A DNA stretch of 64,000 nt from Parietichytrium sp. I65-24A (Eukaryota > Sar > Bigyra > Thraustochytrida > Thraustochytriidae): assembly GCA_012862575.1 (NCBI GenBank), contig BLSF01000025.1, forward strand, positions 248,001 through 312,000. Reading direction: 5' to 3'. Positions 29,747-40,579 of this stretch are shown in pieces (position 1 is the first letter of the stretch; every line of letters begins with the position of its first letter). The position numbers and the translations under genes are program-made. The notes under the pieces were generated by a model that had not been told where the DNA came from, ran no database searches, and saw only the letters and a program-made list of their open reading frames with translations.

Positions 29747-31525
29747 ATGCGAAAGAGGGACGCAGTGAGCCAGTGGCGAGGGAAGAAGCGTCCGCGAGAC
29801 GAAGAAGACGGACAGCAGCATGGGAGCGAGTCGGAGGATAAGTATCTCGGGAAAAATGTGATGGAGAACTGGGCGAAAAGAGAGCTTGTTAGAGAGAATC
29901 GCCCTGAGCCGCTTCGCACGCCGCTTCTGGAGTCTCCCCGAGGGAGGTTTATGGCGCAGGACGAATTCGAGGCGAAAATGAACAAGAGGTTCAAGATTGA
30001 TAGTTCGCAGGGGGCAGCGCCGGTCGCTTCGCCGAGGCCGAGTCCTCTTCCACGCCTCTTGCCTGTGTCGTCAAGAGCCGTGGATAGAAGACTAGGGTCA
30101 CACAAGTCAAAGTTGAAGAAGAAGAAAAAGCAGGCGCGAGAGGCAAGAAAACGCGAGGCAATGTATGGCTCAACTCGAAGGGGAACTCTGAAATCGAAGT
30201 CTGTAAATACGAGACCCACATTTAGGCGTTGGAGGTCGATCAGCCAGATTCAAGAGCACTTGGATCGACGACTGGAAAAATCTAAGAGTGCAACGGCTTT
30301 GGAGAGAAAACGTATCGAGGAGGCAAACCGGGAACTGAATCGCGCAAGAATGAAAAAGATCAGCTCGGGCCATAACATGCGATTGGAAGACTATCGTGGG
30401 TACATGTTGGAGTCGCTGGTCCGGAAAACCCAGTACAACACGCCACCCGTGCGTGACTTTTCTGCTGAACTTGGGGAAGTGAAGCCTCGCGTTGCGCCAG
30501 ATGTTATCGATATTGAACAATTAGATCGGGCTGGAGTGGGTCTCCCAGACTTTCGGAAAGTTGACTTTGACATCTTGCAAGAGCTAGAGTCATCGATAGT
30601 AGCCTCTGCGGGAGGCGGCGAAGAGTCCGTTGTGGCAAGTACAGCAACGCCCACTGAGAAGGCTGAAGATGACGAGCATGATGATGCTCGAAATGGTGCT
30701 GTTTCTGAGGAGGACTACGACGAGGATGACAATGACCAGGACGAGGACATGGAAATGGACGGAGAAGAGTCTGACTCCAATGACGACTTGATTGGCCCTT
30801 CTGGTGAAGTGCTCAGTACAGAGGAGATGGAAACGGTCGAGCACGCTTGGGACGCAAGCGCTTCTCCAGACGAGGTCATGGCGAAGAACGCCACGACATC
30901 CATCTACCGCTCGCAGTTGTTTTGTCTACAAGACGGTAACTGGCTGAACGACGAGGTGATCAATTTCCTCATAGACCAGCTGAACGACGAGCTCAAGCGC
31001 GAACGGAACGACAATCCTGCCGCTCCCAAAGTGTGGGTGTGGAGCACTCACTTTTATGTAAAACTCATGGACCATGAAAGCGGCGCAGACACAACGCGTG
31101 CGGTGTACACATACAGCAACGTGAAGAGATGGACCAAAAGGAAAAAGATTAACATTTTTGAGATGGATAGGGTCGTGGTCCCAATTCACGAAGGAATGCA
31201 TTGGTCGTGTGCCGTGATAGACTTTGGCACGCACACCTTTCATTACTACGATTCGCTTGGCATTCAAAACGAGGTGTGCTTGAAAGGTCTAGCACAATGG
31301 GTCGTCGACGAGGCTAAAGATAAACTCGGCGAGAGCTACTCAACCGACGATTGGCAGTTTGAGTACCATGACGAGATTCCAATGCAGTCAAACAGCTTTG
31401 ACTGCGGTGTTTTCGCCGTCATGTTCTGTAAGCTGGCCGCGAAAGGCAAAGACTTTAATTTTGGGATGCAAAACATGCCATACCTTCGGAGAAAGCTGCT
31501 CTTAGATATCGTCGGGAGTGCCTGA
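29747..31525 (+). CDS. ULP1: Ulp1/SENP-type SUMO protease
   Basis: Cysteine protease (family C48) that matures SUMO and removes it from targets. 592 aa, ATG at 29747. The catalytic domain covers about residues 385-592. It opens with DGNWLNDEVINFLI and has His485 in HEGMHWSC, Asp502 in HYYDSLG and Cys553 in NSFDCGVFAVMFC; the oxyanion Gln is in the IPMQSN stretch. The N-terminal 380 residues are disordered and charged, with basic clusters such as KSKLKKKKKQAREARKR (possible nuclear localisation) and a strongly acidic tract (about residues 305-350, DEDDNDQDEDMEMDGEE). A nuclear or nuclear-pore location is the usual place for such enzymes. Confidence 0.95.
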   Translation: MRKRDAVSQWRGKKRPRDEEDGQQHGSESEDKYLGKNVMENWAKRELVRENRPEPLRTPLLESPRGRFMAQDEFEAKMNKRFKIDSSQGAAPVASPRPSPLPRLLPVSSRAVDRRLGSHKSKLKKKKKQAREARKREAMYGSTRRGTLKSKSVNTRPTFRRWRSISQIQEHLDRRLEKSKSATALERKRIEEANRELNRARMKKISSGHNMRLEDYRGYMLESLVRKTQYNTPPVRDFSAELGEVKPRVAPDVIDIEQLDRAGVGLPDFRKVDFDILQELESSIVASAGGGEESVVASTATPTEKAEDDEHDDARNGAVSEEDYDEDDNDQDEDMEMDGEESDSNDDLIGPSGEVLSTEEMETVEHAWDASASPDEVMAKNATTSIYRSQLFCLQDGNWLNDEVINFLIDQLNDELKRERNDNPAAPKVWVWSTHFYVKLMDHESGADTTRAVYTYSNVKRWTKRKKINIFEMDRVVVPIHEGMHWSCAVIDFGTHTFHYYDSLGIQNEVCLKGLAQWVVDEAKDKLGESYSTDDWQFEYHDEIPMQSNSFDCGVFAVMFCKLAAKGKDFNFGMQNMPYLRRKLLLDIVGSA

Positions 31526-31869
31526 ACTTCGTGTTACAATAAATATTTAAAATATCGAAGAAGGCAGTCTGGTTCCTTTTTGCACAGTCTAATGAAATTT
31601 ACTGTGAACACTGAACTTCTGTCCAGTCATTCTTAAAAATGAATGTTTTTGTGGGTTTCCAGACCATGCAATGCACATGCTTACAGACGAAAAGTATACC
31701 CCCAAAGCCGCGTGTCATCGATGTGCAGCTCGTTCGTTAAAAATTGTGTGAAGGAGGAACTACACCGCAGAATTAACAAGTCAAGTCCGATTTTTTATTT
31801 TTATATTTGTACACATTGCCAGGATTCGAGAGACGGCTACTGATGGGGTCGGCCTGCTGATGACACCGT
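31526..31869. other. Convergent intergenic region
   Basis: 344 bp between the SUMO protease (plus) and the basic Lys/Ala-rich gene (minus). An AATAAA-like word (CAATAAATATTTAAA) lies about 15 bp after the protease stop and is a plausible polyadenylation signal. Confidence 0.5.
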
Positions 31870-32841
31870 TCAAGCAGTAATTGCCTCGACAGACACAGCA
31901 GCTTCCACGGCAGCTACAGGGACCTCTGCAACCTCCGCGGCCTCTGCCACCTCTTCCTGCTGCTTCTTTGCTGCCTCCCAGTACTTGTCCATGTCGGAGT
32001 CAAGCTTGGAGAGTCGCGGGTCAGGGCCTTTGCCTGCTGCAAACCAGTATTGCTGCATTTCCATGTCCATCTTCTCCTTGAGCTCTTCAGGGCTCAGCTT
32101 GACGGCAGTAGCACGTTTCTTTGCCAACAGCTGCGCGCGTGCATCCTTGCGTTTCTGAGCAGAGATATCTTGGAGGGCCTTTTTCTGGTTGCTTGGCTGG
32201 ACCTTCTTAGGGCTCACTGCTGCCTTCTTCGCAGCAGAAGCCTTCTTCGCAGGCCGTGCCGCAGCTTTCTTGCCCTTTGCCGGGACAACCTTCTTGGGTT
32301 TCGCTACTTGTGCCGCAGCCTTCTTTTTACCCTTCTGAACCGCAGCCGCTTTGGACTCCTGGACCTTCTTAGCTGGCTTTGCCGACGCTGCGTTCTTCTT
32401 CTTCTGCGGTGAAGCACGTTCCTTCTTTGCAACCGCAGCGCTCTTCTGCTGGGGCTTCTTGTTCTTCCCCACTTGAGCATTCTTCACCAACTTGCTCTTC
32501 TCAGGCCCTGCATTCTTCTTCTGCTGGGGCTTCTTCTTGTTGCTCTTGACCTTCTCTGGAGTCGCGCTTGCGGCGGCGGCCTTGACAGGCTTCTTCTTGG
32601 CAGCCTGGCCCAAAATGTTCTTGACGACATTCTTCGCAGTCCCTTTGAGCTGCAAGACCTTCTGCTTCACTGGAGAAGCCGTCTTCTTGCCCGCAGTCGC
32701 GCTCGCGGCGCCTTTTCGCGATCCTTTCGCAGCGCGCCTCTTGTCGCCCACCACAGTCTTCTTGGCGGCCGCCAAGTCCGCCTTCTTCTTGGCGGCCTGC
32801 ACGGCCAGCCGCTTGCTCACTTGCTTGGCAATCTTTCCCAT
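31870..32841 (-). CDS. Lys/Ala-rich basic nuclear protein with a CHTOP-like C-terminal duplication
   Basis: 323 aa, ATG at 32841. Residues 1-235 are almost entirely Lys, Ala, Pro, Ser and Val, with repeated KKA, AAKK and SPxKK motifs as in histone H1 tails. I see no clear winged-helix globular domain of H1. The C-terminus differs: two related helical segments, LSPEELKEKMDMEMQQYW and LSKLDSDMDKYWEA, are spaced about 20 residues apart. They resemble the FoP/CHTOP duplication (repeated L-D-x-x-L/M-D-x-Y) of RNA-export and chromatin-target proteins. An acidic Ala/Val/Glu tail ends the protein. I infer a chromatin or mRNP protein; the CHTOP link is tentative. Confidence 0.7.
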   Translation of the reverse strand: MGKIAKQVSKRLAVQAAKKKADLAAAKKTVVGDKRRAAKGSRKGAASATAGKKTASPVKQKVLQLKGTAKNVVKNILGQAAKKKPVKAAAASATPEKVKSNKKKPQQKKNAGPEKSKLVKNAQVGKNKKPQQKSAAVAKKERASPQKKKNAASAKPAKKVQESKAAAVQKGKKKAAAQVAKPKKVVPAKGKKAAARPAKKASAAKKAAVSPKKVQPSNQKKALQDISAQKRKDARAQLLAKKRATAVKLSPEELKEKMDMEMQQYWFAAGKGPDPRLSKLDSDMDKYWEAAKKQQEEVAEAAEVAEVPVAAVEAAVSVEAITA

Positions 32842-34993
32842 CTTTGCGTATAACTATGTATAACTTGTCCAGCGACCTGCGAACAGCGAAACTCTCTTGT
32901 CTTTCTACTCTGCGATCGAGTTTGGGGTCTGCTCACCAAGTCCCTCACTGAGTAAACGCTCGAATCTCCTGGATGGATACTGCACTAACTGCACTCACTG
33001 CACTGCTGGCAACTTGATGAACTTGGTAACTTGCGGCAACTTGAGCGTAGTGCTGACTTGGAGCACGACTTAGCCGCTGAGCTGGCAGGTGGTTACGCTC
33101 GCTGGGACTTGTGCTTGGAAGTCTTGGAAGGATGTGAGTGGGTAGAGCGGGTAGACTTTCGGACTAACTTCGAGACCGCGGCGGTTAGTCGGTTAGTCGG
33201 GAGTGTCGGGAAGGTGTTGTTGGTTCACTTTGGCAATTTGCTTTCACTACATGCATTGCAATGGAAAATGGTGTGTTGGTTGTGCTCGTGTTCGTGCTTG
33301 TGCTGCTCCGAGCTGATAGTTTTCTGAATTCTGAATTCTGAATTCTGCTACTGAGTACACTGTCAACTGTGCTGGTTGTTGCTCGCGTGCTTCCGTCAGT
33401 TGATGCGTTGCGGCCGAACTTACGAACGGTTTCTCTATTTTTGACATTGAACTGATTGCTTGTATGCGTTTTTTTAGATTTAAAAAAGAACAAACGAGAG
33501 TGAAACGTCGGTTGTGCTGCGCGTGCTGCATGTATTTTGCGTCATCTGCATGCTGAAAAAGTTCAACACGTTCAACAGTCGTCTCGCAGAAAGAAGGCTT
33601 TTGCAAGGGAGAATGAAAGAAGTTGTCAGCGAGAGCCGGAGCTCCAACACCAGTGTAACCGGAACTATTAGCGATATCGTTAATGAGCGCTAGTGCTGTG
33701 ATGATTGATTCTTGTCTTTTTTACTTTCAGACCATTTTGTGCACTTTTCGACCAACTTTTCTGGCTCCACTTTTCTCTGTGCTCTGCGCTTGGTCTTCAT
33801 CTTCTTCAAGATCCTTTCGTCTTATGCACAAGAATTATAATTTCAAAACTCGATTTAAACCTACACTCCCCGATACTCAGTACTCAGTACCCCTCGGAGT
33901 CCGAGACGGGATTTGGACTCGTCCGTTCTCATTCTTTTCTTCTTTTTTTTCCTTTTCTCTCGAGGTCGTCCCAGCTCTCCCTACCGTGAGGGATAGTTCT
34001 ACGGAATGCGCTAAAACATTGGTTAGAGTTCGAATTAGATACCTACATGGGAGTGTCTCGTCCGTTGGAAGCGTAGTGGCAGTGCTATAAATAAGCTTAG
34101 TACGAAGTGGCGATGGGACTCTCGGAGTGGGACGACCATGGACGACCGCTCGAACATGCTCGAAGCTTCGTTCTTTCTCTTCTTGAATTGTAAATTCTAA
34201 TTCGTGGAGAATAACAACAGTCTGTGCTGAACAGAGCTAAGGGAAATGCGTTTTGGAATGCGACCAAACATACCAAACATCTGTCTGTGTTCATTAAATG
34301 AAGATGAAAATAGGAAATAAAAAACACGCGAAATGTGCATGTCATTCGGATGCGACAGATCTTCGACTCGGACTCGGAGTGAGCAATCTCAACGACGGTG
34401 TGTACTCTTACCGGTACTCATCGATGATGTAATGGAACCGTCGGAACCGTCGTGCAATTGTTTCGAGTGTTTTGAGAACAAGAATTAAGATCGTAGGCTG
34501 CCAGCGTTCCTGATCTCGGGGAACGTTTTCAGCGTCAGTATCGAACTAGATTTTATCGGTTTTTGGGGGCCCCAAAGTGAACAAGAGCCCTTGATTCAGC
34601 CTACAAGCAATCGCGTTGGAGTTTCTGCAATTATGGCCCGTTCGGTTCCAACGTGAATAGAATTGGAACTTGACGCCTTATGTATTGATTGTGAAAATTT
34701 GGCCACCCGTTCTATTGCCGATGAGGCAAAACGGTACTGGGTACGTCAAGTTCTTGAAGACAGAGCTTGAAAGTTTACAAAGGATCCTTTGTGCAATCTT
34801 GGCATCCACCCTATGGACTGAGAAAAGCTCTCTCTGCACCAACGGATTTGGAATCCCGCCGCAGTAGAGAAACGGAAGGACGGTGTGAATCACAACCGTT
34901 AAAGTGCAAGGGACCCTGGTTGAATATTCATTAGAATTTAGAGAATTAACCAAAACGAAAGAGTACTGGTACAGTTGCATTTGTTTCACATTA
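32842..34993. other. Intergenic, no gene seen
   Basis: 2.15 kb between two minus-strand genes. It contains a GAATTCT triplicate at about 33325-33347, GTTAGTCGGTTAGTCGG at 33184-33200 and several homopolymer T runs. ORFs on both strands look accidental. Confidence 0.5.
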
Positions 34994-37048
34994 TCATTCG
35001 CTCCCAATCGATTCGCTTATGACGCGGCTGTGGGATCCAAGATGAGCAAGTCCAGAGTCATCCGCAGCGACGTCCAAATGGGTGCTTTCTTGGTTTTGAG
35101 TGGAGAAGAATTGGCCAAACTGGCTCTGGCCATCTTGGCGTGCTTGGGCTTTGGCCTCCAAGAGCATTTGTCGGTGTCTTTCCGAAGCCTCTTCGATCAC
35201 ATGACGATCGCGTTCTTCCATTGGCGAGGTCAGAATATAGTCAGTGCCGGGTTCGGAGATGGTTTTGTGAAACAATATGCCCAGAGTGACCAGGACCACC
35301 GCCAATTTACTGTACCACGAGAAGACCACCTCAGCGGGTCCTTTTGGCTTGACCAATTGGAAATGCAAGTCGGAGTATGCCAACACAGCCCAACCAATTG
35401 GGATTGCCAGCGAAGTACATAGTCGCAAACAAACCTCGGTTCCGCGTTTCATCACGTAAATTGTGAGCATATGGAAGGATATGCTGGTAGCAAGAAACAT
35501 GATTAAGAGCGGCAAGAGCGGTTTGCACCAATCCACAATACCGAGAACATCAAAGCCGGATTCCTCGCCCAGAAGGATGCACTTTAAACCCAGTGCGATT
35601 TCTTCGTCGATCTTTTGCAATTCCTCACTGATGTTGACGAACTTGCGGGCAGGATGCTGCAAGTGCCTGCCGAGCGGAGCAAGTAGTATACCAAATACAA
35701 ACTGCATGGGCACAAGCCAAGCATGCAGCAATAACGGGGCAACAGGAACGGAGTACGACACCAAGGTTTTCTCGAGACAGATTGCGGACAGTGCTGCCGG
35801 CAGTGCCGAAAGCATAAACGCAATTGTGCTGCTCTGGCACTCGGCGCTAGAGTCAACACAGAATGAATTGACGCCAAGAGCCTTAACATTGCCTGTGAAA
35901 ACTGGATAAACACCGAATGCGATCCCTGCGAAGATCAAAATCGAGCAGACCGTGGTTCTTGGGCGCGAACAGACATAGGTCTTGCTGAACCTGACGAGGT
36001 CTTTCTTCCAGTTGATGAAACTTGCATGTGACGCGTCAAACTGCGAGGCGTGGTAGCCGTTCGGGTCGTAGCTCTCGCCGCCATGCTGCTCCAGCTGGCC
36101 ATACTGGTGCTGGAGCATGAGCTCCATGGAACTCAGTTCTCGCTCTTCATCGATAGGATCTGGAGCAGGGGGAAATACATAGCTGATGCACATCATGAGA
36201 GCGGTTGCAAACATGGAGAAAATGTGCATGAAGGGCACTTGCCCGTGGACCAAGAGTACCGTGAGAGGACCAGGAACGTCGGCACTCGGAATAAACAACA
36301 TCAGCATGTGGAGAACATTGAGGATCGCCAAGAGCACAAACCAAGTTTTAGGAAAGTCGCACGATTCGAGAGCCGTGGGCGAGTACTTTACAGCATACCA
36401 TATGCCGCTCCCTATGGCCAGCGGCAGGTGACTCAAGATTAGCAGCAAGCACAGAACGTATCTGTAGTCATGATAATCCTTCCGGCCCTTCACAAGAGCG
36501 TGATCCGACATCATCTTGAGCAAAATTGGCTCCAAAGCCGTTACTAGAGTGAGTGCAAACGATGCCAAACCCAGCTTAAGATTGTGCCACACCACTACTT
36601 CGGAAACCCCAACGGCGTCCGACTGCCCGTATCCTGGCTGTCTGGCCCTAAGCAGATCAACGTTTGTCACCATGAAGCCACAGGCTCTCAAAAGTTGAGA
36701 CACAACGTACTCGAGCCACTGGCACGCCCTTCTCGACTTTCTCCCCAAGGATTTCTTCATGCGGTCCAGACGACTACCTTTATCAAATTCTATCCCTTCG
36801 TCCAATCTAGCGTAAGGTCCGAGCGTTGTCGTGCGCACCCTGCTATTCGACGACGACGACCCCGAGCGTGTAAGTCGTGTGCCACTACCATGTCTTGCTA
36901 ACGGACCTCGCCCTGCGCCATCTTGCTGCTGTTGTAACAGTTGTGCTTGGAGGGGATCTTGTTCCGTGTCTAGTTGCTGCTGCTGCTGCTGCGTCCCAGC
37001 CGCTTTGAATGCCCTCCCCGGGCCTCCTTGCCGCAGTCCGGCGGCCAT
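34994..37048 (-). CDS. Multipass membrane protein, possibly CRT-like (drug/metabolite transporter superfamily)
   Basis: 684 aa, ATG at 37048. The N-terminal 130 residues are polar with Gln runs (QQQQQQ, then QLLQQQQ) and a Ser-rich stretch. About ten hydrophobic helices follow, with a long hydrophilic loop after the fourth (about residues 300-360), and the C-terminal 80 residues are polar. The segments LKLGLASFALTLVTALEPIL, VLLVHGQVPFMHIFSMF and AIPIGWAVLAYSDLHF are reminiscent of chloroquine-resistance-transporter-like members of the DMT superfamily. These are vacuolar or plastid carriers of amino acids, thiols or drugs in protists and plants. An integral membrane location is firm; the family call is only suggestive. 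Confidence 0.7.
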   Translation of the reverse strand: MAAGLRQGGPGRAFKAAGTQQQQQQLDTEQDPLQAQLLQQQQDGAGRGPLARHGSGTRLTRSGSSSSNSRVRTTTLGPYARLDEGIEFDKGSRLDRMKKSLGRKSRRACQWLEYVVSQLLRACGFMVTNVDLLRARQPGYGQSDAVGVSEVVVWHNLKLGLASFALTLVTALEPILLKMMSDHALVKGRKDYHDYRYVLCLLLILSHLPLAIGSGIWYAVKYSPTALESCDFPKTWFVLLAILNVLHMLMLFIPSADVPGPLTVLLVHGQVPFMHIFSMFATALMMCISYVFPPAPDPIDEERELSSMELMLQHQYGQLEQHGGESYDPNGYHASQFDASHASFINWKKDLVRFSKTYVCSRPRTTVCSILIFAGIAFGVYPVFTGNVKALGVNSFCVDSSAECQSSTIAFMLSALPAALSAICLEKTLVSYSVPVAPLLLHAWLVPMQFVFGILLAPLGRHLQHPARKFVNISEELQKIDEEIALGLKCILLGEESGFDVLGIVDWCKPLLPLLIMFLATSISFHMLTIYVMKRGTEVCLRLCTSLAIPIGWAVLAYSDLHFQLVKPKGPAEVVFSWYSKLAVVLVTLGILFHKTISEPGTDYILTSPMEERDRHVIEEASERHRQMLLEAKAQARQDGQSQFGQFFSTQNQESTHLDVAADDSGLAHLGSHSRVISESIGSE

Positions 37049-38424
37049 TTCAGCTCCTCAAATTTGAAGACAAAGCGACCCGACAACGAAATATATTTCA
37101 GACCAGTTCCAGCCTCAGCCGTCCCGGCACACAGCGCACTACCGGCACTGGCCTCTAGTACACTTGTCCGTGCTTTCAATAATAACCTTGGATTCAAAGC
37201 AAGTCCACTCCGTTTGCTCTCTTCCAGACGCTTCGACTGTGGCACGCTGGTACTGGTACACCTGCTCGCACCAGTCTCCGCCTGCACCAACCCAAAAACG
37301 CCCCAGTACCGTGCACAGACCACGGAGTGCAAATGACAAAGTTGTGAGCCCTTGTCGTCGCGAGCCCTCCAACCCTGATCTCCACAGAGTGCCCGCTGCG
37401 CCCTGGAAAGCCTAAGAGAGTCCCCGGACGAGGTCGCGTGGTTGCTGGTTGCTGGACGACACAAGGCACTCGAGCCAGCACGTCTGCGACTTGGAAGGAA
37501 GAAGTGCGACTGTGTGACTGTGTGACTGTGTGACTGAGATTGGAGGTCGATGCGCCAACTCACTCACCTGCTCTGAGTGTGAGATACTGTGAGTCACAGT
37601 GGCCTGCGTGCCTACAGACTCTACAGACTCTATGGACGGCGCTACGAACAACTCCTTCGGCTCTGGAGAAAAGCTTGTTTCCTTTCTAATCCTCTGAGTC
37701 CAATTCTGATTTCTGAACTCTGAGCTCTGAAACTTCTACGATCTAAATGGTTAGATCTGCACAATGTAAGTCTGACGCTGCGATTCGAGCAAGCCAGCAG
37801 CAAGGGTTCTTTCTAATTCTAAATATTGAATTCTGACAATGAATTATTGTTCTGACCGAGAGTCTGACGATGTCTGAAGACAAGATTTCTTTGTTTCTCT
37901 GTTTCTTTCTCTCGTGGTACTAGTACTCGTACTTAGCGTGTACTGAGAGGGAGTACCAGGCTATCTACACCGGGCTGTAGGAGAACAGGAGATGAGAGCA
38001 GCAGCTGTAAGCTGTCGTAGTTGGAAGATTTCCAAGATTGCTTTGATTTGGCATGATTGGGCTATGGCCTAGATAGCGTCTGGCCTGGAGACGGGCGACG
38101 GAGACATACATTTGATCAGCTTGACTTGATTGGTATAGCTTGATTGGGTGTGATGCCTGCAAAAATTGTCCTCTTTTGGCTGAGACTGAGTTGCTCTGAC
38201 GTGACTGGTGTACTGAGAACCTCAAAAACTTGGCTGCCGAGGAGGGGGAAGCTGATAAAATAAGGCCATTCATCCAAAGAGGATCCTTGTGCCCATCGAC
38301 GCAAAAGTAATAACCGCCAAACAAACAAACGAAAAAAAAAAGTTGAGATTTGCTTACTTTGTTCAAAATGAAGGATGGCGAGAGTGAATACAAGACAATC
38401 TTTCATAGCTCATAAATTCATTCA
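37049..38424. other. Intergenic, no gene seen
   Basis: 1.4 kb between two minus-strand genes. It includes a GACTGTGT tandem repeat (37508-37537, about four units) and a TCTGAATTCTGA-like AT-rich stretch near 37700-37860. No supported gene. Confidence 0.5.
37508..37537. repeat. Tandem repeat, unit GACTGTGT
   Basis: About four 8-bp copies upstream of the CRT-like gene. Confidence 0.9.
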
Positions 38425-39525
38425 TCACGTACGATTGCGACGCTTTTTGGAAGGAGGCTTGGCCTTGCTCTTCAAAGCATCAATGCGACGCTTGAGCGCC
38501 TCATTCGGTGGTGCTGAAAGCAAAGGGACAGAAGCCTTTGAGATATCTTCCTTTGGTCTGTCGCTGTCCGCCTTGGTCGCGGATGAAAACGGATTGGGGG
38601 AAGGGGATCTACTCTCCGAAAGTGAAAGCCCTTCTGGAATTGGCGAATCCTTTTCCGTCTTGACGCTCCAAGCGCTAGATGGGCAGGATTGACCAACAGG
38701 GTCCTCTTCGTCTTTTGCTGAAGGGGCCTTGCCAATGTCGTTGTTCGAGGTATCGCGGACAACCAAATTTTCTTTCTCTGCAATCGGCACAATCGGTGGC
38801 TTCGAATCCATAGGCCCTGGCGTAGAACCCGCAAGAGACATCTTGGCTTCCTCGTTCTGTTTCTCCTGCTGCTGTGCTTGAAACATGATGCGAAACTTTG
38901 CCTTGCACCTATGCAAGCGACGATCTTTCTTGCAGCCAAAGTCCAACCCACAGGTTTCGCAGGGGAACATTGGAGTGGAATGTCCCGGTCCAGACCTTCG
39001 CAAAAGCTCCCGTTTTGCACAGACTATTGAAGCCTCCACGACCGACTTGAAGTTTCGGATTTTCTCCTGCGTGTCAGAATACCTCTTAAACATCTCACAA
39101 GCCAGATCGACGATCACGTCATTATGTCCAGCAATTCCTTGAATCTCTAGTCTGGCTTTGCTCATTTGTCTTTCTTTGTACATTTTAGTCGTTGCACCGA
39201 CGGCGCGTTCCTTGAGGATGCAGTCCAACGCAAAGCTCTCCTTGGACGACTCTACCGAAAACTGACCCGCGCCTGCGCCGAACACGTGGTCCTTCCTAAC
39301 TCTATCCAGCTCTCTCCCGCAATTTGTACAGACAACTGCGCCTTGTCGATCATCTTCCTGCACCGCCACCGAAAAGCATTCCGGGCACTGTGCGCATACG
39401 CGAACTTCCAGTGCCGGCAACTTTGCTTGCTCCCTGCTCTCGTGGTACGCTGTGGAAACCGAACTCAGCAAGCGCATTTTCGGGAGCTTTCCCGTCAACT
39501 CCCCGCGGAGGCTCTCGGCAGCCAT
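38425..39525 (-). CDS. TFIIB-type zinc-ribbon nuclear protein
   Basis: 366 aa, ATG at 39525. A zinc ribbon near the N-terminus has C47-x-x-C50 (CPEC) and C66-x-x-C69 (CTNCG) with 15 residues between, the pattern of TFIIB-family proteins. A helical region follows (about residues 95-185) that could be one cyclin-like repeat. It starts RAVGATTKMYKERQMSKARL and includes VIVDLACEMFKRYSDTQEKI. A second Cys/His site follows (PCETCGLDFGCKKDRRLHRC). The C-terminal 130 residues are Ser/Pro/Glu-rich and disordered, ending in a basic KAKPPSKKRRNRT (likely nuclear localisation). It is not a canonical TFIIB, since the second cyclin repeat is not evident. I infer a transcription-related factor of unknown partner. 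Confidence 0.65.
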   Translation of the reverse strand: MAAESLRGELTGKLPKMRLLSSVSTAYHESREQAKLPALEVRVCAQCPECFSVAVQEDDRQGAVVCTNCGRELDRVRKDHVFGAGAGQFSVESSKESFALDCILKERAVGATTKMYKERQMSKARLEIQGIAGHNDVIVDLACEMFKRYSDTQEKIRNFKSVVEASIVCAKRELLRRSGPGHSTPMFPCETCGLDFGCKKDRRLHRCKAKFRIMFQAQQQEKQNEEAKMSLAGSTPGPMDSKPPIVPIAEKENLVVRDTSNNDIGKAPSAKDEEDPVGQSCPSSAWSVKTEKDSPIPEGLSLSESRSPSPNPFSSATKADSDRPKEDISKASVPLLSAPPNEALKRRIDALKSKAKPPSKKRRNRT

Positions 39526-40579
39526 ATCTAATCCAATCCAACCTACCTAAAATATATATAAATCAACGCGACGGCATTCAACTTCTCCTCCAAATATATA
39601 AACTCCACCAAGATACACACTTCAACTTCCAGCAGCCAACTCAAACGCAAACGCAAACGCAAACGCAAACGTGGCCCACCCACAGTTGCCCCGAAAGTGT
39701 ACGCGCGTCCCACGTCCCACGTCCCACGTCGGCTATGAGGTAAAGTACAACTCTTCTTCCCACAGTTGCAGTTGCAGTTGCTTTCGTGATTCTTGGTTGT
39801 TGGTTGTTGGAGGTCGCTACAAAGTTGCCCACAAGTAACTGCTGGGACGAGTATGTACAACTGGTGCGCGAGCTTCCTCTCGGCAATTTACCCTTCTTCT
39901 TTCTCCCTCCGGGCCAGTGAGCGCCCTCTGCGCGTTTCCCTCTCGGCGTATTTTTTTTTCCTTCCAACTTTCTCTGTCCCCTCACAACACTCCCCGCATC
40001 TTTCGCGCCAATTTCCTCTATTCGCTGTCTAGTCTAAAGCGTAGCAGTTTGGGCCATCGCCACGACCAGCCAATCAGCGAACAACGATCTGCTCGCCGCT
40101 TGGAACAAGCATCCTACAGGGCGATTACCGATTTTGGTAGATATAAATTTACCAAAGACGGTAACTACTAGTAAGACTCCGAGGAGCTTCGTCATTGCTC
40201 CTCGGAAAAGAACATTCACGTGCTCGCGACAAGAACTCTGGCACAGGAGCGGCAGGGCGGCCGCCCAGGGTTAGGGTTCCACTTTTCCCCTCGACTGACG
40301 CTCTGCTTGGCCCGCGGACTTAGCCGCTGCAGCGCAGCGCAGGTAATGGCATTGGGTGGCTGAGCAGGAGATAAGCACATAAGCAGAGAAGGTAGCGTCG
40401 ATTGTGATTGTTGTGATTAGAGTGATTAGAGTGATCGAGTGAGACAGAGATAGAGAGAAAGACAGAGAAACTGAGAGAGAGAGAGAGTAAGAGATTGGCG
40501 AGTGTGTGGAGTCACGGACGGGCACGTCGCGAGTAGAGTGTAGAGCAGGACGCAAACAGCAGTCAAAACAGTCGCGAAG
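39526..40579. other. Divergent intergenic region between the zinc-ribbon and eL6 genes
   Basis: 1.05 kb. It contains a hexamer array (39642-39671), a triplicated GTCCCAC (about 39705-39730) and TATATATAAA-like stretches close to the zinc-ribbon start (39548-39562 and 39588-39600). A purine-rich GAGAGA tract at 40440-40490 lies about 90 bp upstream of the eL6 ATG. No gene. Confidence 0.5.
39642..39671. repeat. Tandem repeat, unit CAAACG
   Basis: Five 6-bp copies within the divergent promoter region. Confidence 0.95.

Noticed and set aside
32473-32863. Leu-rich plus-strand ORFs opposite the Lys/Ala-rich gene
   Set aside because: The complement of Lys/Ala codons yields Leu/Phe/Ser-rich frames automatically.
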